Origin: Cellulophaga sp. HaHaR_3_176
GTDB taxonomy: Bacteria > Bacteroidota > Bacteroidia > Flavobacteriales > Flavobacteriaceae
Length of the DNA: 64,000 nucleotides
NCBI RefSeq assembly: GCF_019021925.1
Contig: NZ_CP058990.1
Coordinates: forward strand, 1-64,000
Direction: 5' to 3'
Shown: positions 1 through 9,250 of the stretch, piece after piece
Layout: every line of letters starts with the position of its first letter
Position numbering within the stretch: the stretch's first letter is position 1
Notes under the pieces: model-generated
Seen by the model: only the letters and a program-made list of their open reading frames with translations
What the model was told of the DNA's origin: nothing
The model's database searches: none
Translations under genes and position numbers: made by a program

Positions 1-3000
1 CAAAAAATAGAAATAGGTAATGTAAGTATGCCCTTAAATAGCTCTTTAATACAAGGAGCTCAAAGTCTTTTTGGGGTGAAAACTCAGTTACAATTTGGAA
101 AAACAACAGTAACCGCTGTTTTTTCAGATCAACAATCTCAAAACAATACAGTAGTAGCACAAGGTGGTGGTACTTTAAACGATTTTTCTATTACAGCATT
201 AGATTACGAAGAAGATAAGCATTTCTTTTTATCACAATATTTTAGAGATACCTATGATAGAGCTTTAGAAAGCTACCCTTTTAAAAGAACATCGGTTCAG
301 ATTACGAGATTAGAAGTTTGGGTAACGAACAGAAGTCAGCAAACATTAAATGTTAGAAACGTTGTTGCTTTACAAGATTTAGGTGAATTTGAAGCAGAAA
401 ATACAAGAATAGGTCGAGCTAATGGAAATCCAGCAGGCTTTTTTAATTCATCAATTGCAGGTAATTTGCCTCGAAACGAAGCAAATGATTTTAATCCAGC
501 TTCAATTGGGAGTAGTGGTGGTGCTCTAACTGATCAAATTAGAGACATTTCTACTGTTGAAGCAGGTTTTAATGTGCCAGGATATCAAATAAACCAGGGT
601 TTTGATTATGCTATTTTGGAAAATGCGAGAAAACTAGAAGAAAATAGAGATTTTCAATATGACCAACAATTAGGATATATCTCATTAAACCAAAGATTAA
701 GTAATGATGAGGTGTTGGCAGTAGCATACCAGTATACTTATAATGGGCAGGTTTACCAAGTAGGTGAGTTTGCAAATGGAGGAATAGATGCAACTACAGT
801 TAGTGGAGGTGCAACGCCGATAATCAACAATAATACACTTGTTTTAAAATTATTGAAAAGTAATATTACACAAGTAGCAGATCCAATCTGGGATTTGATG
901 ATGAAAAACATATATGCAACAGGTGCATTTAGGTTGAGTCAAGAAGATTTTAAATTAAATATTTTATATACAGATCCTACACCACGTAATTATATTACAA
1001 GAGTTGACGATAATGGTTGGCCAGTAGATTTAGAAACAAGAATCTTATTAGATGTTTTTAATTTAGATAGGCTTAATATTTATAATGACATACAACCTGG
1101 TGGTGACGGTTTTTTTGATTTTGTACCAGGTATAACGGTTGATTCTGAAAACGGTAGAATTATTTTCACTAAAATAGAACCCTTTGGAGAGTTTCTTTTT
1201 GAAACACTTGGTGGTGGTGTTTATGATATGGAAAATGATCAGGGCTATAATGAAAACCAAAAGAAGTTTGTTTTTAGAAATATGTACTCTCTTACAAAAT
1301 CGGCAGCACTTGAAGATGCTGATAAGAATAAGTTTCTTTTAAAGGGTACTTATAAATCGGAAGGGAGTAATGGGATTTCTATAGGTGCTTTTAATGTTCC
1401 TAGAGGTTCAGTAACGGTAACAGCAGGAGGTAGACAGTTGCAGGAAGGAATAGATTATACTGTAAATTACCAAGCGGGAACAGTACAGATTACAGACCCT
1501 TCACTACAAGCATCTAACACGCCAATAAATATTTCAGTTGAAAACACAGCGGTATTCGGGCAACAAGCACGTAGGTTTACGGGAGTAAATGTAGAGCATG
1601 AGATTAATAAGAAATTTATTTTAGGAGCTACATTAATAAACTTAAACGAAAGGCCTCAAACTCAAAAAGCAAATTACGGTTTAGAGCCAGTTAACAACAC
1701 AATTTTCGGAATGAATGGAAACTTCTCTACAGAAGTACCATTTTTAACACGTTTAGTAAATAAACTACCAAATATTGATACCGATGTGCCATCTAATCTA
1801 TCGTTTAGAGGTGAAATAGCATATTTAGATCCAGGTTCTCCTAAAAATGATGATTTTGATGGAGAAAGTACTACTTATTTAGATGATTTTGAAGGAGCAC
1901 AGTCTTTAATAGATATCCGTTCTTCTTTAGGTTGGTCGCTTGCGAGTACACCTTTAGAGTTTACTAATGGTGGGCAATTGTCAGGTAGTTCTCCTGATGA
2001 TCCACAGAATTTAGAAAATGGATACGGAAGAGCTAAAATGGCTTGGTATTCTATTGATCCAATTTTTTATACAAACCAAAGGCCATCAGATGTAACAGAT
2101 AGCGATGTTTCTAGAAATGAAACAAGGCGAGTATTTATTAGTGAGGTTTTTCCAGAAACAGACCAGGCACAAGGGCAATCAAGAGTTCAGACTACTTTAG
2201 ATTTAGCGTATTTTCCAAATGCAAAAGGACCATATAATAACAGTCCTAATTTTGCTACAGAACAGCCGAGTGCAAAGTGGGGTGGAATGATGCGATCGTT
2301 AAGTAGCACAAACTTTGAGCAATCAAATGTTGAGTTTGTTCAATTTTGGGTATTAGATCCTTATGTAGATGGTAATGCAAATGGTCCGGGAGAATTGGTA
2401 TTTAACTTAGGTAATATTTCAGAAGATATTTTGAAAGATGGACGTAAGCAATACGAAAATGGTTTACCAGGTGTAGATAGTAATGATATTGTAGCTCAAA
2501 CATCGTGGGGAGAGGTTCCTGCATCACAGTCATTGGTTTATGCTTTTGATGTAGATGAAACAAATAGAGGTTTACAAGATTTAGGTTTTGATGGAATAGG
2601 AGATGCTGAAGAGGCATTTATCTATGGGAATAACACGGGTAATGACCCTGCTTTTGATAACTACCAGTACTACTTGAATAGAGAGGGTGATATTTTAGAA
2701 AGATATTCAGATTTTAACAACCCACAAGGTAACTCGCCAGTACAAGTTACAAATACAAATAGAGGGTCTACAACATTGCCAGATGTGGAAGATATTGATC
2801 GAGATCTTACAATGAATACTGTAAATAGTTATTATGAGTATCGTATTCAAATTAAACCAAACACAACTATCAATGATAAGTATGTGACTGATATTAGAGA
2901 TAATGTGATTTCGGGAACAGATATTCCTGATGGTAGTGAGTTAAATAGCCGTTGGATTCAATATAAAATTCCTTTAACTGATTTTACAGATGCAATTGGT

Positions 3001-6000
3001 GGTATTTCAGATTTTAGATCTATCAGCTTTATGCGTATGTATTTAACAGGTTTTTCTGATGATGTTTCGCTTCGTTTTGCAACTTTAGATTTAGTAAGGG
3101 GTGACTGGCGTACCTATACAAATACATTACAACCAGATGTTGATGATAACCCATTAGACGATAATACAGTTGTTGATGTTAGTACTGTAAATATTCAAGA
3201 AAATGAAAATAGAACTCCAATACCTTATGTATTGCCTCCAGGAGTTATACGTGAACAATTAAATAATAACAATACCATAATACGCCAGAATGAGCAATCA
3301 TTGTCTTTTGTTGTTGAAAATTTAGAGTCAGAAGATTCTAGAGGTGTGTTTAAAAATATAAATATAGATATTAGACAGTATGAAAAACTTAAAATGTTTA
3401 TGCATGCTGAAGAAATTATTGATTCTGATTATATAGATGGGGATACTCCTTTAGTCGGATTTTTAAGAATAGGTACTGATTTTAGTCAAAATTTTTACCA
3501 AATGGAGTTGCCGTTAGCGTTTTCGTCGTATAATTCTACAACGGATGAAGAGGTTTGGCCAGAGTTAAATGAGCTTAGTGTTAGTCTTGAAGATTTAGGA
3601 AGAGTGAAATCTTTAGGAATAGCAAACCAAACTTTAAATGAGGTAAATTATTATGAAATTGTAAATGGAGAAGTTATACCAGTTACAGAATTTGCTCCTC
3701 GTACCCTAGGTGTGGTTCGTATAGGTATAAAAGGTAACCCGTCATTGGGTAGTTTACGTAGTATGATGGTTGGTGTGAAAAACCAAGATGGTCAAGCTGC
3801 TCGTGGAGAGGTTTGGTTTAATGAACTTCGTTTAGCAGGGTTAGAAAATAACGGAGGCTGGGCTGCTATTGCTGCTTTAGATGTAAATTTTGCAGATTTT
3901 GCAGATCTTTCAGCAACAGGAAGTAAAAGTACTGCTGGTTTTGGATCTATAGATCAAATGCCGAATGAAAGATCTAGAGAAGATGTTGTTTCTTATGATG
4001 TTGTTACTAATGTTAATATAGGTCAGTTGTTGCCTAGTAAATGGGGAATTCAATTGCCTTTTAACTATGGAATATCAGAAGAAAGAGTTACGCCAGAGTA
4101 TGATCCTGTTTATGATGATTTAAAATTACAAGATCGTATTGATGTAGCTCCAGAAACTTCTGCAGATCCAGATGTTGCTACTAAAAATGATATTTTAGAA
4201 CAAGCAGAAGAATATACTAAAAGAACAAGTATTAATTTAATAGGTGTTCGTAAAAATAGAAGCGAAGAAGCTGATGCTAATTTTTATGATATAGAAAATT
4301 TCACATTTAACTATTCGTATAACGAAACAGATCATCGTGATTTTGAAGTAGCAAGTTTAAGAGAGCAAAGTGTTGTTACGGGTTTTGTGTATGGTCATAA
4401 TTTTAAACCAGTAACTGTAGAACCTTTTGCTAAAAAAGATTCACTTTTTACAGGTGCGTATTGGAAGTGGTTAAAAGAGGTTAATTTAAATTTATTACCA
4501 ACAAGTGTTTCTATCAATTCGAATATCAATAGAAGGTTTAATCAACAACGTTTTAGAGATGTTCTTGAGCCTGGAGTTGAAAAGTTAGAGCTTCCTTTAT
4601 TACAACAACGTAACTATTTATTTAATTGGCAATATGCTTTAAACTATAGCTTAACAAAATCTTTACGAGTTAATTTCCAGGCATCTAATAATAATATTGT
4701 TAGAAATTATTTTAATCAAGATGATAATTCAGCTTCTTTAATAAATCAAGAATTAGAATTATGGGATGGTTTTTGGGATATCGGAGAACCTAATAGGCAT
4801 GCGCAGCAATTGCAATTAAATTATGAACTACCATTTCAGCTAATTCCGGCTTTGGAGTTTATTAACGCACAATACACATATACTAGTAATTTTGATTGGC
4901 AACGTGGTGGTGATGCTTTAAATGAAGTTGCAGGTGAAAATATTAATACAGTTCAGAATGCAAGTACACACACATTATCTGCAAATATGAATATGCAAAA
5001 GTTTTATGATTTAATAGGACTTAAAAAAGTATCAGGTAACGCAAGAGCTAAATCAGCTAGAATAAGTAATGGAAAATCTACACCGAATAAAAAAGATGAA
5101 TCTTTAAATAAAACTAGCCCTTTCTTTGATGCCTTTGTAGATGTTGTTACAATGGTAAAACGTTTAAATGTAACATATAATGAAAACAGCGGTAGTGTAT
5201 TGCCAGGTTATACACAATCAGTTGGTTTTATAGGAACAACAAGGCCATCTTTAGGGTATGTTTTTGGTAGCCAACAAGCAGATGTTCGTTTTGAAGCGGC
5301 ACGAAATGGTTGGTTGACAACATTTGGAGATTTTAACGAGCAATTTATTCAAAATGTAAACAGAAGGTTAAATATTACAGCAACAGCACAACCAATAAAA
5401 GATTTAACTATTGATTTGTCAGCTGATAGGCAATATGCAAATAGTTATGAAGAAAGTTTTAGAGTTAATGAAATAAACCCGAATGATTATGTTTACGAAA
5501 ATTTGTTAGGAAACAATTTTGGGAACTTTAGTATTTCTACTTTAATGATAGGTACAGTGTTTAGTCAAAGTGATGAGTTTACTTCAGAAACTTTTCAAGC
5601 ATTTAAAGATAATAGAATCATTGTTGCAAATAGGTTATCAGCAGAAAGAGGACAGACTACAGTTGGTTTAGACGACGATTTATATCCTGAAGATTACGGG
5701 AAAACAAGTCAAGAGGTGTTATTGCCAGCTTTTTTCGCTGCATATACAGGTAAAGATGTTGATGAAGTAAGTTTAAGTGCTTTCAGAAATATCCCTATTC
5801 CTAATTGGAATTTAAAGTATACGGGTTTAATGAAAAACAAGTGGTTTAAAAAGAAATTTAAGCGTTTTTCATTAAGTCATGGGTATAGAGCAGCGTATAG
5901 TATAAATTCATTTCAGACCAATTTAGAAAAAGTACAATTAATAAGTGACGGTCGTCTTCCTATAAATTCAGAGAATTTAGATTTGTTGCCAGACGATTTA

Positions 6001-6492
6001 ATAAGTAATGTTGTTTTAACGGATGAGTTTAATCCGCTAGTTAAAGTGGATTTCGAAATGAGGAATTCTATGAGTGTTTTAGCAGAGATTAGAACAAGTA
6101 GAATTCTATCATTAAGTTTTGATAATAGCCTATTGACTGAAACTAATGGTAAAGATTATACAGTTGGTTTAGGGTATCGTTTTAAAGATGTTCAGTTTGT
6201 AACAAATATTGGAGGTCAAAAAACACGATTGAAAGGCGATTTAAATATTAAGTTAGATGCAACTATGCGTAACAACATAACATTTATTAGAAACTTAGAT
6301 TTAGAAAACAACCAAATAACTTCAGGGCAAGATTTGTATTCATTGAAATTTACTATGGATTATGCGTTGAGTAAAAATTTAAATGCACTGTTTTTCTACG
6401 ATCATTCATTCTCTAAATTTGCAGTGTCAACGGCTTTCCCTCAAACCACTATTAATTCTGGTTTTACAATCAGATATAATTTTGGAAACTAA
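1..6492 (+). CDS. sprA: SprA, type IX secretion outer-membrane translocon (5' end outside window)
   Basis: SprA (Sov in Porphyromonas) forms the giant outer-membrane beta-barrel through which T9SS cargo leaves the cell and is needed for gliding in flavobacteria. The reading frame is open from base 1, so the gene starts upstream; 2163 residues are visible. From memory the Flavobacterium johnsoniae protein is about 2400 residues, so roughly the first tenth is missing. The visible part is a long beta-rich protein full of Asn, Asp and aromatic residues with alternating strand patterns. It ends in an outer-membrane-barrel-like tail (GFTIRYNFGN, with aromatic residues near the C-terminus). The first internal ATG at base 28 is not a credible start. 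gcvH follows 117 bases later behind its own promoter. The family call is confident; the exact N-terminus cannot be seen. Confidence 0.93.
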   Translation, partial: QKIEIGNVSMPLNSSLIQGAQSLFGVKTQLQFGKTTVTAVFSDQQSQNNTVVAQGGGTLNDFSITALDYEEDKHFFLSQYFRDTYDRALESYPFKRTSVQITRLEVWVTNRSQQTLNVRNVVALQDLGEFEAENTRIGRANGNPAGFFNSSIAGNLPRNEANDFNPASIGSSGGALTDQIRDISTVEAGFNVPGYQINQGFDYAILENARKLEENRDFQYDQQLGYISLNQRLSNDEVLAVAYQYTYNGQVYQVGEFANGGIDATTVSGGATPIINNNTLVLKLLKSNITQVADPIWDLMMKNIYATGAFRLSQEDFKLNILYTDPTPRNYITRVDDNGWPVDLETRILLDVFNLDRLNIYNDIQPGGDGFFDFVPGITVDSENGRIIFTKIEPFGEFLFETLGGGVYDMENDQGYNENQKKFVFRNMYSLTKSAALEDADKNKFLLKGTYKSEGSNGISIGAFNVPRGSVTVTAGGRQLQEGIDYTVNYQAGTVQITDPSLQASNTPINISVENTAVFGQQARRFTGVNVEHEINKKFILGATLINLNERPQTQKANYGLEPVNNTIFGMNGNFSTEVPFLTRLVNKLPNIDTDVPSNLSFRGEIAYLDPGSPKNDDFDGESTTYLDDFEGAQSLIDIRSSLGWSLASTPLEFTNGGQLSGSSPDDPQNLENGYGRAKMAWYSIDPIFYTNQRPSDVTDSDVSRNETRRVFISEVFPETDQAQGQSRVQTTLDLAYFPNAKGPYNNSPNFATEQPSAKWGGMMRSLSSTNFEQSNVEFVQFWVLDPYVDGNANGPGELVFNLGNISEDILKDGRKQYENGLPGVDSNDIVAQTSWGEVPASQSLVYAFDVDETNRGLQDLGFDGIGDAEEAFIYGNNTGNDPAFDNYQYYLNREGDILERYSDFNNPQGNSPVQVTNTNRGSTTLPDVEDIDRDLTMNTVNSYYEYRIQIKPNTTINDKYVTDIRDNVISGTDIPDGSELNSRWIQYKIPLTDFTDAIGGISDFRSISFMRMYLTGFSDDVSLRFATLDLVRGDWRTYTNTLQPDVDDNPLDDNTVVDVSTVNIQENENRTPIPYVLPPGVIREQLNNNNTIIRQNEQSLSFVVENLESEDSRGVFKNINIDIRQYEKLKMFMHAEEIIDSDYIDGDTPLVGFLRIGTDFSQNFYQMELPLAFSSYNSTTDEEVWPELNELSVSLEDLGRVKSLGIANQTLNEVNYYEIVNGEVIPVTEFAPRTLGVVRIGIKGNPSLGSLRSMMVGVKNQDGQAARGEVWFNELRLAGLENNGGWAAIAALDVNFADFADLSATGSKSTAGFGSIDQMPNERSREDVVSYDVVTNVNIGQLLPSKWGIQLPFNYGISEERVTPEYDPVYDDLKLQDRIDVAPETSADPDVATKNDILEQAEEYTKRTSINLIGVRKNRSEEADANFYDIENFTFNYSYNETDHRDFEVASLREQSVVTGFVYGHNFKPVTVEPFAKKDSLFTGAYWKWLKEVNLNLLPTSVSINSNINRRFNQQRFRDVLEPGVEKLELPLLQQRNYLFNWQYALNYSLTKSLRVNFQASNNNIVRNYFNQDDNSASLINQELELWDGFWDIGEPNRHAQQLQLNYELPFQLIPALEFINAQYTYTSNFDWQRGGDALNEVAGENINTVQNASTHTLSANMNMQKFYDLIGLKKVSGNARAKSARISNGKSTPNKKDESLNKTSPFFDAFVDVVTMVKRLNVTYNENSGSVLPGYTQSVGFIGTTRPSLGYVFGSQQADVRFEAARNGWLTTFGDFNEQFIQNVNRRLNITATAQPIKDLTIDLSADRQYANSYEESFRVNEINPNDYVYENLLGNNFGNFSISTLMIGTVFSQSDEFTSETFQAFKDNRIIVANRLSAERGQTTVGLDDDLYPEDYGKTSQEVLLPAFFAAYTGKDVDEVSLSAFRNIPIPNWNLKYTGLMKNKWFKKKFKRFSLSHGYRAAYSINSFQTNLEKVQLISDGRLPINSENLDLLPDDLISNVVLTDEFNPLVKVDFEMRNSMSVLAEIRTSRILSLSFDNSLLTETNGKDYTVGLGYRFKDVQFVTNIGGQKTRLKGDLNIKLDATMRNNITFIRNLDLENNQITSGQDLYSLKFTMDYALSKNLNALFFYDHSFSKFAVSTAFPQTTINSGFTIRYNFGN

Positions 6493-6551
6493 AATAATTA
6501 AAGTTGCATAGTTTTTAAAATCAAAAGAACTCAATACCATCCTTTTTTTTC

Positions 6552-6582
6552 TTGAATACCTTATTTTAATATTCTACATTTG
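6552..6582 (+). promoter_or_regulatory. Bacteroidota-type promoter before gcvH
   Basis: TTG at 6552-6554, a 20-base spacer, then TACATTTG at 6575-6582, matching the TTG / TAnnTTTG consensus described for Bacteroides and Flavobacterium. It lies 28 bases before the gcvH ATG. This supports separate transcription of gcvH-vanZ rather than pure read-through from sprA. Confidence 0.6.
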
Positions 6583-6609
6583 TTTTTCAAAATGTTAAAT
6601 ATTTAGGTT

Positions 6610-6990
6610 ATGAATATACCATCGGAGTTAAAATATACTAAAGATCACGAGTGGGTTAAAATAGAAGGAGACGTGGCAACTGTAGGAATTACAGATTTTG
6701 CACAGGGAGAACTTGGTGATATTGTTTATGTAGAAGTGGAAACTTTAGATGAAACACTAGATAAAGACGAAATTTTTGGAACAGTAGAAGCTGTAAAGAC
6801 TGTTTCTGATCTATTCTTACCCTTAACAGGTGAAATCATTGAATTTAATGAAGGGTTAGAGGATAGCCCTGAGAATGTAAATTCAGACCCTTACGGAGCA
6901 GGTTGGATGATTAAAATTAAATTAAGTGATCTTTCAGAAGTAGAATCACTTTTAAGCGACTCAGATTATAAAGAGTTGATAGGTGCTTAA
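6610..6990 (+). CDS. gcvH: Glycine cleavage system H protein
   Basis: GcvH is the small lipoyl carrier that shuttles the aminomethyl group from glycine between the P, T and L proteins of the glycine cleavage system in the cytoplasm. Its 126 residues are the normal family length. The lipoylation motif [12 protein letters not shown] is intact, with Lys63 as the expected attachment site, and the N-terminal [10 protein letters not shown] and later [10 protein letters not shown] segments are family hallmarks. No gcvP or gcvT is present in the window, so the rest of the system is encoded elsewhere. The following vanZ-like gene overlaps its 3' end by eight bases, suggesting translational coupling. 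Confidence 0.97.
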   Translation: MNIPSELKYTKDHEWVKIEGDVATVGITDFAQGELGDIVYVEVETLDETLDKDEIFGTVEAVKTVSDLFLPLTGEIIEFNEGLEDSPENVNSDPYGAGWMIKIKLSDLSEVESLLSDSDYKELIGA

Positions 6991-7369
6991 AAAAAATAAG
7001 TTTACAATTTTGTTTATAAGCTGGATGGTGTTAATAACATCACTCAGCTTATTTTCATTTAAAGGAGTGTCTACAAGTGGTATTAATATTCCTCATCTAG
7101 ATAAGTTGGTCCATTTTACATTTTACTTTTTTGCAACTATATTAGGTGGCCTTTCATATAAAGAAATTTATAAAAAAGAACAAAGTTTATTGAGTGCAGG
7201 AAAAATAATGTTATTGTTCTCTATAGTTTATGGTATGGTTATTGAGATAATACAATATAGTTTTACAGAGAATAGAGAGGGAGATTTTTTAGATTTTTTA
7301 GCCAACAGTTTAGGTGCTTTTTTAGGTTTTTTAGTAATTAAACACCTGCTTTCTAAGAGAGTTTTTTAA
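6983..7369 (+). CDS. VanZ-like family membrane protein
   Basis: A 128-residue integral membrane protein of the VanZ-like family. Visible family signs are the [13 protein letters not shown] segment near residues 39-51, a charged EIIQ turn near residue 87, and the [18 protein letters not shown] segment before the last helix. Members of this family are named after the teicoplanin-resistance protein VanZ, but most have no known function and resistance should not be inferred. The start is GTG at 6983, inside the last codons of gcvH; no in-frame ATG occurs early enough to keep the first hydrophobic segment, so the GTG start with an eight-base overlap is preferred. Probably co-transcribed with gcvH. 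Confidence 0.82.
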   Translation: MLKKNKFTILFISWMVLITSLSLFSFKGVSTSGINIPHLDKLVHFTFYFFATILGGLSYKEIYKKEQSLLSAGKIMLLFSIVYGMVIEIIQYSFTENREGDFLDFLANSLGAFLGFLVIKHLLSKRVF

Positions 7370-7437
7370 AAATGAAAAAAAATATTACCGTTTTTATAAA
7401 TAAATAATTAAATTAGCTCACACAAAATTTTTGAAAC

Positions 7438-8151
7438 ATGGAATTAAAGAAGAATCCTAAAGCTGATATATCAAGAAATAGTGGTCTATTTTTTGTTGCC
7501 GGCTTAGCACTTGTTATGCTTATAACATGGCGTGCATTAGAGTATAAGAAGTATGATGATGTAGCAAATTACGATATTTCTCAGAATGTTGATGATTTGT
7601 TAGATGAAGAGGTTCCGATGACAGAACAAATAAAAACTCCACCACCACCACCACCACCAGTAGCTCCAGAAATAATTGAAGTTGTAGAAGATGAAGCTGA
7701 TGTTCCTGAAACTATAATTGAAGATTCTGAGTCTAATGAAGATGAGGTTGTTGCAGAAGTTGAAGAAATTGAAGTTGCAGAAATAGAAGAAGATTTAGAT
7801 ATCCCGTTTTCTGTAATTGAAGATGTTCCTGTTTTTCCAGGTTGTGAAAGCGAAAAAGGTGCAAACGCTTTAAGAGCTTGTTTTCAAAAAATGATGTACA
7901 AGCATATTAATAAAAACTTTAGATATCCAGAAATTTCTCAAGAAATGGGTGTTCAAGGTAAAGTTAATGTGATGTTCGTAATTCAAAAAGATGGAAGCAT
8001 CGGTAATGTTAGAATGCGTGGGCCAGATAAAAACTTAGAAGGTGAAGCTGCTAGAATTATAGGTAAACTTCCTAAAATGACTCCAGGTAAGCAGAGAGGT
8101 AGAGCTGTTAGGGTTCCATTTAGTATTCCAATTACTTTCAAATTACAATAA
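7438..8151 (+). CDS. TonB-family energy-transducing protein, copy 1
   Basis: TonB proteins couple the proton motive force at the inner membrane to outer-membrane TonB-dependent transporters. This 237-residue protein has a single membrane segment at about 16-33, seven consecutive prolines at 68-74, an acidic Glu/Val-rich spacer at 77-121, and a C-terminal TonB domain from about 155, containing FRYPE and GKVNVMFVIQKDGSI. Two cysteines (C136 in VPVFPGCE and C148) precede the domain and could form a periplasmic disulfide. No exbB or exbD is adjacent. A paralogue follows directly at 8257, separated by a strong terminator, so the two are probably expressed independently. Confidence 0.9.
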   Translation: MELKKNPKADISRNSGLFFVAGLALVMLITWRALEYKKYDDVANYDISQNVDDLLDEEVPMTEQIKTPPPPPPPVAPEIIEVVEDEADVPETIIEDSESNEDEVVAEVEEIEVAEIEEDLDIPFSVIEDVPVFPGCESEKGANALRACFQKMMYKHINKNFRYPEISQEMGVQGKVNVMFVIQKDGSIGNVRMRGPDKNLEGEAARIIGKLPKMTPGKQRGRAVRVPFSIPITFKLQ

Positions 8152-8172
8152 AAAATAAATTTTTTATATTAA

Positions 8173-8204
8173 AAATCCCGAACATATGTTCGGGATTTTT
8201 TTTT
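8173..8204 (+). terminator. Rho-independent terminator after tonB copy 1
   Basis: An inverted repeat AATCCCGAACAT / ATGTTCGGGATT followed by an uninterrupted run of T residues. It lies 22 bases after the stop codon of the first tonB gene. Confidence 0.9.
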
Positions 8205-8256
8205 GGTACGTTTCTTGCATTTTAACAAAATAGTAACAACATAAAATTTTACTATT

Positions 8257-9069
8257 ATGAAAAAAAGTACAAGAAGTACTGCCGATTCCCACGGCAATGG
8301 GAGTCGCAACGAAACGTCCAATGGTTTAACCTCAAAAGGGACTAAACATGATGTAAACTTACGAAAAAATGGATTTATTCATTTTCAAATAGGTTTAATT
8401 TTAGCAATGTTTTTGGTCTACTTTGGTTTAGAGCTAGCTTTTAGTAGGGAAAAACCTCCCGTCTTAACTCATGAAGATTTATCTTCAGAAGTACTAGAGT
8501 TTCATTCAGATGCTAATAATTTTGTTGTTGAGAAAAACAAAGTTGTTCAGCAATCTAATCAGAAAGTAAACGATCCTGATAAATTTAAAATTGTTCCTGA
8601 TGATGTTATAATTAACCCGAAATTGGAATTTAAAAAAGATCCTGAGGTAGATAATACGGGTGTAATTGATGTTAGTAGTATAAAGCCATTCAAAGACCCA
8701 GATATAGAAGAAGGTATTGTTATTCCTTTTATAGCTTTAGAGGATGTTCCTGTTTTTCCAGGTTGTGAAAAAGTAGAGAAATCAGAACGAAAAGCTTGTT
8801 TCGAAGAGAAAATGCAAAAACACGTATTACGTACTTTTAGATATCCTGAAGCTGCTATTGATATGCAAGAGCAAGGTAAGGTGTATGCGATGTTTACAAT
8901 TGGTAAAGAAGGTTTAATAGAGGATGTTAAACTTAGAGGCCCTTCAAAAATTTTAGAAAATGAAGCTGCTAGAATTATAGGTGAGTTGCCTGTGATGAAA
9001 CCAGGAAAGCAAAGAGACTTACCAGTAAGAGTTTCATTTAGTATGCCTATAGTTTTTAAATTAAATTAA
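8257..9069 (+). CDS. TonB-family energy-transducing protein, copy 2
   Basis: A 270-residue paralogue of the preceding protein. It has a 40-residue polar Ser/Asn/Lys-rich cytoplasmic extension, one membrane segment at about 41-62, a spacer without a polyproline tract, and the same C-terminal TonB domain (FRYPEAA, GKVYAMFTIGKEG, VRVSFSMPIVFKLN). The pair of cysteines is conserved as C170 (DVPVFPGCE) and C181. The short spacer without prolines suggests a shorter reach across the periplasm than copy 1, which is inference. Codons 9-17 hold an unusually GC-rich hairpin (8283-8306). Which transporters it serves cannot be told from this window. Confidence 0.88.
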   Translation: MKKSTRSTADSHGNGSRNETSNGLTSKGTKHDVNLRKNGFIHFQIGLILAMFLVYFGLELAFSREKPPVLTHEDLSSEVLEFHSDANNFVVEKNKVVQQSNQKVNDPDKFKIVPDDVIINPKLEFKKDPEVDNTGVIDVSSIKPFKDPDIEEGIVIPFIALEDVPVFPGCEKVEKSERKACFEEKMQKHVLRTFRYPEAAIDMQEQGKVYAMFTIGKEGLIEDVKLRGPSKILENEAARIIGELPVMKPGKQRDLPVRVSFSMPIVFKLN

Positions 9070-9090
9070 GATATATGTAATATTTTTAAG

Positions 9091-9127
9091 AAAACCAGTT
9101 GCAATATTCTATTGTAACTGGTTTTTT
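9091..9127 (+). terminator. Terminator after tonB copy 2
   Basis: A 15-base-pair stem (9091-9105 with 9111-9125, one G-T wobble), a five-base loop, then a T run. It closes the tonB transcript before the heme O synthase block. Confidence 0.88.
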
Positions 9128-9199
9128 GTTTTAATAAATTCAATTATTTGTGAATTAGTTTACTAGGTCTTCTTATAAAATATAAACATACCTTTTTCG

Positions 9200-9230
9200 T
9201 TGCACAAATAGCATTCTGGCGTTATCTTTG
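9200..9230 (+). promoter_or_regulatory. Promoter of the oxidase-assembly block
   Basis: TTG at 9200-9202, a 20-base spacer and TATCTTTG at 9223-9230 match the Bacteroidota consensus. The ATG of the heme O synthase gene is 21 bases downstream of the box. Confidence 0.65.
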
Positions 9231-9250
9231 CTTATCAATAAAAATACCGA

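Noticed and set aside
6983..7369. VanZ resistance gene
   Set aside because: Only the VanZ-like fold is shown; there is no van gene cluster, so a glycopeptide-resistance role is not supported.
7642..7662. CCA triplet repeats that look like a short tandem repeat array
   Set aside because: They encode the seven prolines of TonB copy 1 and are explained by protein function.
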